This document shows positions 25,269-27,973 of a stretch of DNA of 27,973 nucleotides, one piece after another. This DNA is from Quadrisphaera sp. GTDB lineage: Bacteria; Actinomycetota; Actinomycetes; Actinomycetales; Quadrisphaeraceae. The notes below the pieces were generated by a model. That model saw only the letters and a list, made by a program, of their open reading frames with translations. It ran no database searches and was not told the origin of the DNA. The position numbers were made by a program, and so were the translations under genes. Numbering within the stretch: position 1 is the first letter of the stretch; every line of letters begins with the position of its first letter. The stretch spans positions 1-27,973 of the forward strand of contig JARIBR010000106.1 of NCBI GenBank assembly GCA_029258695.1, read 5' to 3'.

Positions 25269-26000
25269 ATGGACGACACCGCACCGCTCGGACCCGGCGA
25301 CCGAACCCGGCAGACCGACGTGACGGTGCCCGCCGTCCTCGCCGCCGCGACGGCCTCCGACCCCGGCCGTCCCCGCCTGACCTGGTACGGGGCCGACGGC
25401 GAACGTGTCGAGCTCTCCGCCCGCGTGCTGGAGAACTGGGTGGCCAAGACCGCCAACCTCCTGGTCGAGTAGCTGCTCGACGACCCCGACGCGCCCGGCG
25501 CCGTGCGCCTCGACGCGCCCGCGCACTGGCGCAGCGTCGTGTGGGCGCTGGCGTCGTGGAGCGTCGGCGCCGAGGTCGTCGACACGGGGGCGCCGGGGGC
25601 GGACGAGACACTGGTGGTCGTGACCACCGACCCCACCACCACCGGGCCACCTCCCGGTGGCGTGCCGCTGGTGGTCATGACGCTGGCGGCGCTCGCGTTC
25701 GCCAGCGCCGACGTGCCGGCCGGCGCTCTGGACTACAACGCCGTCGTCGCGGGCTTCGGTGACGCCATGCCCCTCGACGGCCGGCCCCTGGAGCGGGCCG
25801 TGCCGGTGCCGGTGGCCGACGACGGGGACCCGGTGCGCGAGCTCGTGCGCGCCGACCGGCCGGACGCCACGGCGACCGCGGCGGCGACCGCCGTGCTCGC
25901 GGCGCTGGCCGGCGACGGCTCCGTGGTGCTGGCCGGCCCCGGCGCCCCCGACCTCGACCACCTCGCCGCCGTCGAGCGGGTCACCACCACGGCTCGCTGA
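25269..26000 (+). pseudogene. TIGR03089 family gene interrupted by an in-frame TAG
   Basis: The first 67 codons read through ARVLENWVAKTANLLVE, then TAG at 25470-25472. The same frame continues directly with LLDDPDAPGAVRLDAPAHWRS and runs to TGA at 25998-26000, giving about 243 codons in total, near the usual length of this actinobacterial family, related to the N-terminal part of acyl-CoA synthetases (Rv3268-like). Other members, as I recall, have Glu-rich sequence here (LLVEEL), so TAG could come from a single GAG change. The rest is intact with no frameshift. Possibilities are a recent nonsense mutation, a sequencing error, restart at the GTG at 25503, or readthrough. Family function is unknown. 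Neighbouring rmlD matches mycobacterial synteny. Confidence 0.85.
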
Positions 26001-26016
26001 GCAACCCGTTCCCCCA

Positions 26017-26038
26017 GCCGGCACCGGCGAGTGCCGGC
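26017..26038. terminator. Hairpin between convergent TIGR03089 gene and rmlD
   Basis: Arms GCCGGCAC (26017-26024) and GTGCCGGC (26031-26038) with a 6-base loop, 16 bases after the plus-strand stop and about 80 bases after the rmlD stop. It probably terminates both. The rest of 26001-26116 is CCGGC-rich without a gene. Confidence 0.5.
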
Positions 26039-26116
26039 CAGTGCCGACGCGGCGCGCTCTCCGCCGCGGCGACCGGCACCGGCCCGGCGACCGGCCTCCC
26101 CGCCCGGACGTCACGG

Positions 26117-26998
26117 CTACCGCCCGACGGCGTCCCCGCCAGCACCCGCGACGTCGGCGAGCACCGACGGCGCAGCGACCGCCCAGCGCTCCTCCCACGG
26201 CCCGATCGGCGCCAGACCCGCCGCTCGCAGGGCGTCGTGGCCCAGCACCGACCACGCCGGCCTCGGGGCCGGCCGCACGACGGCAGCGCTCGTGGTCGGC
26301 GCCACGAGCGCGGGGGCCATCCCGGCAGCCGCGACGACGGCGCGCGCGAAGCCGTACCAGCTGACCTGCCCGGACGACGTCGCGTGGTAGGTCCCGCCCG
26401 GTGCCGCAGCCGCCAGGAGCCGCTCGACGAGGCCGGCGACGTCCCGCGCCCACGTCGGCTGACCGACCTGGTCGTCCACGACGTCGAGGTGCCCGCGCTG
26501 CGCCCCGGCCCGCGCGATCGTCTTCGGGAAGCACCCCCCACCAGCGCCGTACAACCACGCCGTGCGCACCACGAGCGCGCCCGGGTCGGCGGAGCGCACC
26601 GCCTCCTCCCCCGCGAGCTTCGTGCGCCCGTAGACCGACGCCGGCGAGGTGGGCGCGTCCTCCGCGTAAGGTTCGGCGGCCTGCCCGTCGAAGACGTAGT
26701 CCGTCGAGACGTGGACGCACCGCGCTCCTGCGGCGCGCGCCGCGGCAGCGATGCGGCCCGGCGCCACCGCGTTGAGGGCGTGCGCGGCCCCCTCGTCGGA
26801 CTCGGCGGCGTCCACGGCGGTGTAGGCCGCGGTGTTGACCACCGCGTCGTACCCCTCCACCGCCCGCGCGACCGCGTCGGGGTCGGTGACGTCGAGGTCG
26901 GCCCGGATCGCAGCGCTCACGTCGTGCCCCGCCGTGCGCAGCACGTCGACCACGTCCTGGCCGAGCATCCCACCGGCACCGGTCACCAGAATCTTCAC
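26117..26998 (-). CDS. rmlD: dTDP-4-dehydrorhamnose reductase
   Basis: NAD(P)H-dependent short-chain (SDR extended) enzyme of 293 residues making dTDP-L-rhamnose in the last step of the pathway. Rhamnose links arabinogalactan to peptidoglycan in mycobacteria and decorates wall glycans elsewhere. The nucleotide-binding GAGGMLG lies at 7-13, VNTAAYTAVDAAE near 54-66, VSTDYVFDG at 97-105, and the catalytic SVYGRTK gives Tyr123 and Lys127. GTG at 26998 is chosen: it starts with the family-typical MKILVTGAGG and follows TACGCT by six bases (leaderless). The frame extends 26 residues further upstream, but that part overlaps the divergent rmlC gene. The C-terminus is Ala/Gly-rich. Confidence 0.95.
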   Translation of the reverse strand: MKILVTGAGGMLGQDVVDVLRTAGHDVSAAIRADLDVTDPDAVARAVEGYDAVVNTAAYTAVDAAESDEGAAHALNAVAPGRIAAAARAAGARCVHVSTDYVFDGQAAEPYAEDAPTSPASVYGRTKLAGEEAVRSADPGALVVRTAWLYGAGGGCFPKTIARAGAQRGHLDVVDDQVGQPTWARDVAGLVERLLAAAAPGGTYHATSSGQVSWYGFARAVVAAAGMAPALVAPTTSAAVVRPAPRPAWSVLGHDALRAAGLAPIGPWEERWAVAAPSVLADVAGAGGDAVGR

Positions 26999-27004
26999 CC
27001 ACTC

Positions 27005-27026
27005 AGCGTAAGGAGGTGGATACGGT
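27005..27026. promoter_or_regulatory. Divergent overlapping leaderless promoters of rmlD and rmlC
   Basis: Two -10 hexamers lie only 10 bases apart: TACGCT on the minus strand (27010-27005) for rmlD and TACGGT on the plus strand (27021-27026) for rmlC. Each is exactly six bases from its GTG start. The start codons are 34 bases apart, so the two RNA polymerase footprints overlap and the promoters may exclude each other. AGGAGG between them (27011-27016) is not placed as a ribosome site for either gene's start. Confidence 0.65.
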
Positions 27027-27032
27027 GCGCAG

Positions 27033-27710
27033 GTGCAGATCCTCCCGATGTCCATCGAGGGCGCCTGGTCCTTCACCCCCCGCCTGCACGGCGACGACCG
27101 CGGAGTCTTCCTCGAGTCCTACCGGGCCGACGCCCTCGCCGAGGCCACCGGCCGCACGCTGGAGGTGGCCCAGGTCAACACGTCCGTGTCGAGCGCCGGC
27201 GCGCTGCGTGGGGTCCACTTCTCGGACGTCCCGCCGGGGCAGGCGAAGTACGTCTCGTGCGCGGTCGGCGCCGTGCTCGACGTCGTGGTGGACGTTCGCA
27301 CCGGGTCGCCGACGTTCGGCACGTGGGAGTCGATCGTGCTCGACGACGCCTCCCGCCGCGCGGTCTTCCTCACCGAGGGGCTCGGGCACGCGTTCCTCTC
27401 GCTGGTCGACGGCTCGACCGTGACGTACCTGTGCTCCACCGCCTACGCACCGGGGCGCGAGCACGGCGTCGACCCGCTCGACACCGAGCTCGGCATCGAG
27501 TGGCCGAGGCTGGGGCGCGACGGGCGGGCGCTGACCGTCACCCTCTCCCCCAAGGACGCGGCCGCACCGTCCCTGGCACGCGCGGCGCAGGACGGCCTGC
27601 TGCCCTCCTGGCAAGGGTCCGGGTCTGCGGCTGGGCGCTCGGGCGCGCCTGCGACACCCGCCGCGCCCGTCACCGCCGGCGCGACCGCCACCGTGCCGGC
27701 GGGCCGTTGA
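27033..27710 (+). CDS. rmlC: dTDP-4-dehydrorhamnose 3,5-epimerase
   Basis: Cupin-fold epimerase of 225 residues acting between RmlB and RmlD in dTDP-rhamnose synthesis. Catalytic His62 (ALRGVHFSD) and Tyr132 (VTYLCSTAY) fall at the same numbers as I recall for the M. tuberculosis enzyme; Arg24, Arg59 and Lys72 are at substrate-binding positions. Typical stretches include [25 protein letters not shown] and GLGHAFLSL. The last 30 residues are an Ala/Gly/Pro/Ser tail not needed by the fold. GTG at 27033 is fixed by the leaderless promoter. rmlA starts one base after its stop. Confidence 0.95.
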   Translation: MQILPMSIEGAWSFTPRLHGDDRGVFLESYRADALAEATGRTLEVAQVNTSVSSAGALRGVHFSDVPPGQAKYVSCAVGAVLDVVVDVRTGSPTFGTWESIVLDDASRRAVFLTEGLGHAFLSLVDGSTVTYLCSTAYAPGREHGVDPLDTELGIEWPRLGRDGRALTVTLSPKDAAAPSLARAAQDGLLPSWQGSGSAAGRSGAPATPAAPVTAGATATVPAGR

Positions 27711-27711
27711 G

Positions 27712-27973
27712 GTGCGCGGCATCATCCTGGCCGGCGGCTCCGGCACCCGGCTGCACCCGATCACGCTCGGCACGTCCAAGCAGCTGGTGCCCGTCTACGA
27801 CAAGCCGATGGTCTACTACCCGCTCTCGACGCTGATCCTCGCCGGGATCCGCGACGTGCTGATCATCACCACCCCGCACGACGCCGCCGCGTTCGAGCGC
27901 CTGCTCGGCGACGGCTCGCAGTTCGGCATCGCCCTCACCTACGCCGTGCAGCCGAGCCCCGACGGCCTGGCCC
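27712..27973 (+). CDS. rmlA: Glucose-1-phosphate thymidylyltransferase, 5' part only
   Basis: The first 87 codons of RmlA, which makes dTDP-glucose from dTTP and glucose-1-phosphate. They begin [16 protein letters not shown] and continue [24 protein letters not shown], with the nucleotide-binding GGSGTRL loop and conserved Lys residues. The gene runs off the right edge. GTG at 27712 follows the rmlC stop by one base (TTGAGGTG), so it is translationally coupled. rmlB is not in the window. Confidence 0.95.
   Translation, partial: MRGIILAGGSGTRLHPITLGTSKQLVPVYDKPMVYYPLSTLILAGIRDVLIITTPHDAAAFERLLGDGSQFGIALTYAVQPSPDGLA

Overview
The window is chromosomal DNA from a very GC-rich actinobacterium. 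The evidence is the codon usage, GTG starts, WhiB and MtrAB regulators, F420 biosynthesis genes, a DUF222/13E12-type HNH gene, and a gene order resembling the Mycobacterium tuberculosis Rv3245c-Rv3268 neighbourhood (mtrB, mtrA, sahH, SIS protein, manB, DUF3499, metallopeptidase-like protein, whiB2, fbiA, fbiB, rmlD, TIGR03089 protein). It also has Streptomyces-like elements: a CDF transporter next to ahcY, and a large GT2 membrane protein with DUF5719 next to whiB. A Kineosporiales-like genus is a guess only. I saw no rRNA, tRNA, CRISPR array or insertion sequence.

Layout. 1-2257 (minus): mtrB (runs off the left edge) and mtrA. 2384-5235 (minus): ahcY and a cation diffusion facilitator, separated by about 410 bases rich in inverted and tandem repeats. 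5381-8441 (plus): a translationally coupled triad of DesK/NarL-type sensor kinase, LuxR-type regulator and DUF4097 membrane protein. It sits where manA is expected from synteny. 8516-11245 (minus): SIS isomerase-like protein and phosphomannomutase manB. 11397-12873: a small zinc-ribbon protein (+), DUF3499 (-) and a degenerate zincin-like protein (+). 12893-18234 (minus): DUF5719 protein and a large GT2/multi-membrane protein. 18270-18833 (minus): a whiB2 homologue with a long N-terminal extension. 19236-21783 (plus): F420 operon cofD - HExxH protein - cofE, overlapping start to stop. 21836-24975 (minus): a DNA glycosylase and a DUF222-HNH gene with a LexA-like box. 25269-26000 (plus): a TIGR03089-family gene broken by one in-frame TAG. 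26117-27973: dTDP-rhamnose genes rmlD (-), rmlC (+) and rmlA (+, cut by the right edge).

How they fit together. Much of the window serves the cell envelope and its control: MtrAB, sugar activation (manB, rmlACD), the GT2/DUF5719 pair and WhiB2. A second block makes cofactor F420. AhcY recycles S-adenosylhomocysteine, and a 26-bp palindrome upstream of it resembles the SAH-responsive McbR operator of corynebacteria.

Two patterns recur. Many genes have a TANNNT -10 hexamer 6-7 bases before the start codon (leaderless transcripts). Short tandem duplications of 8-19 bp cluster at gene ends and in leaders.
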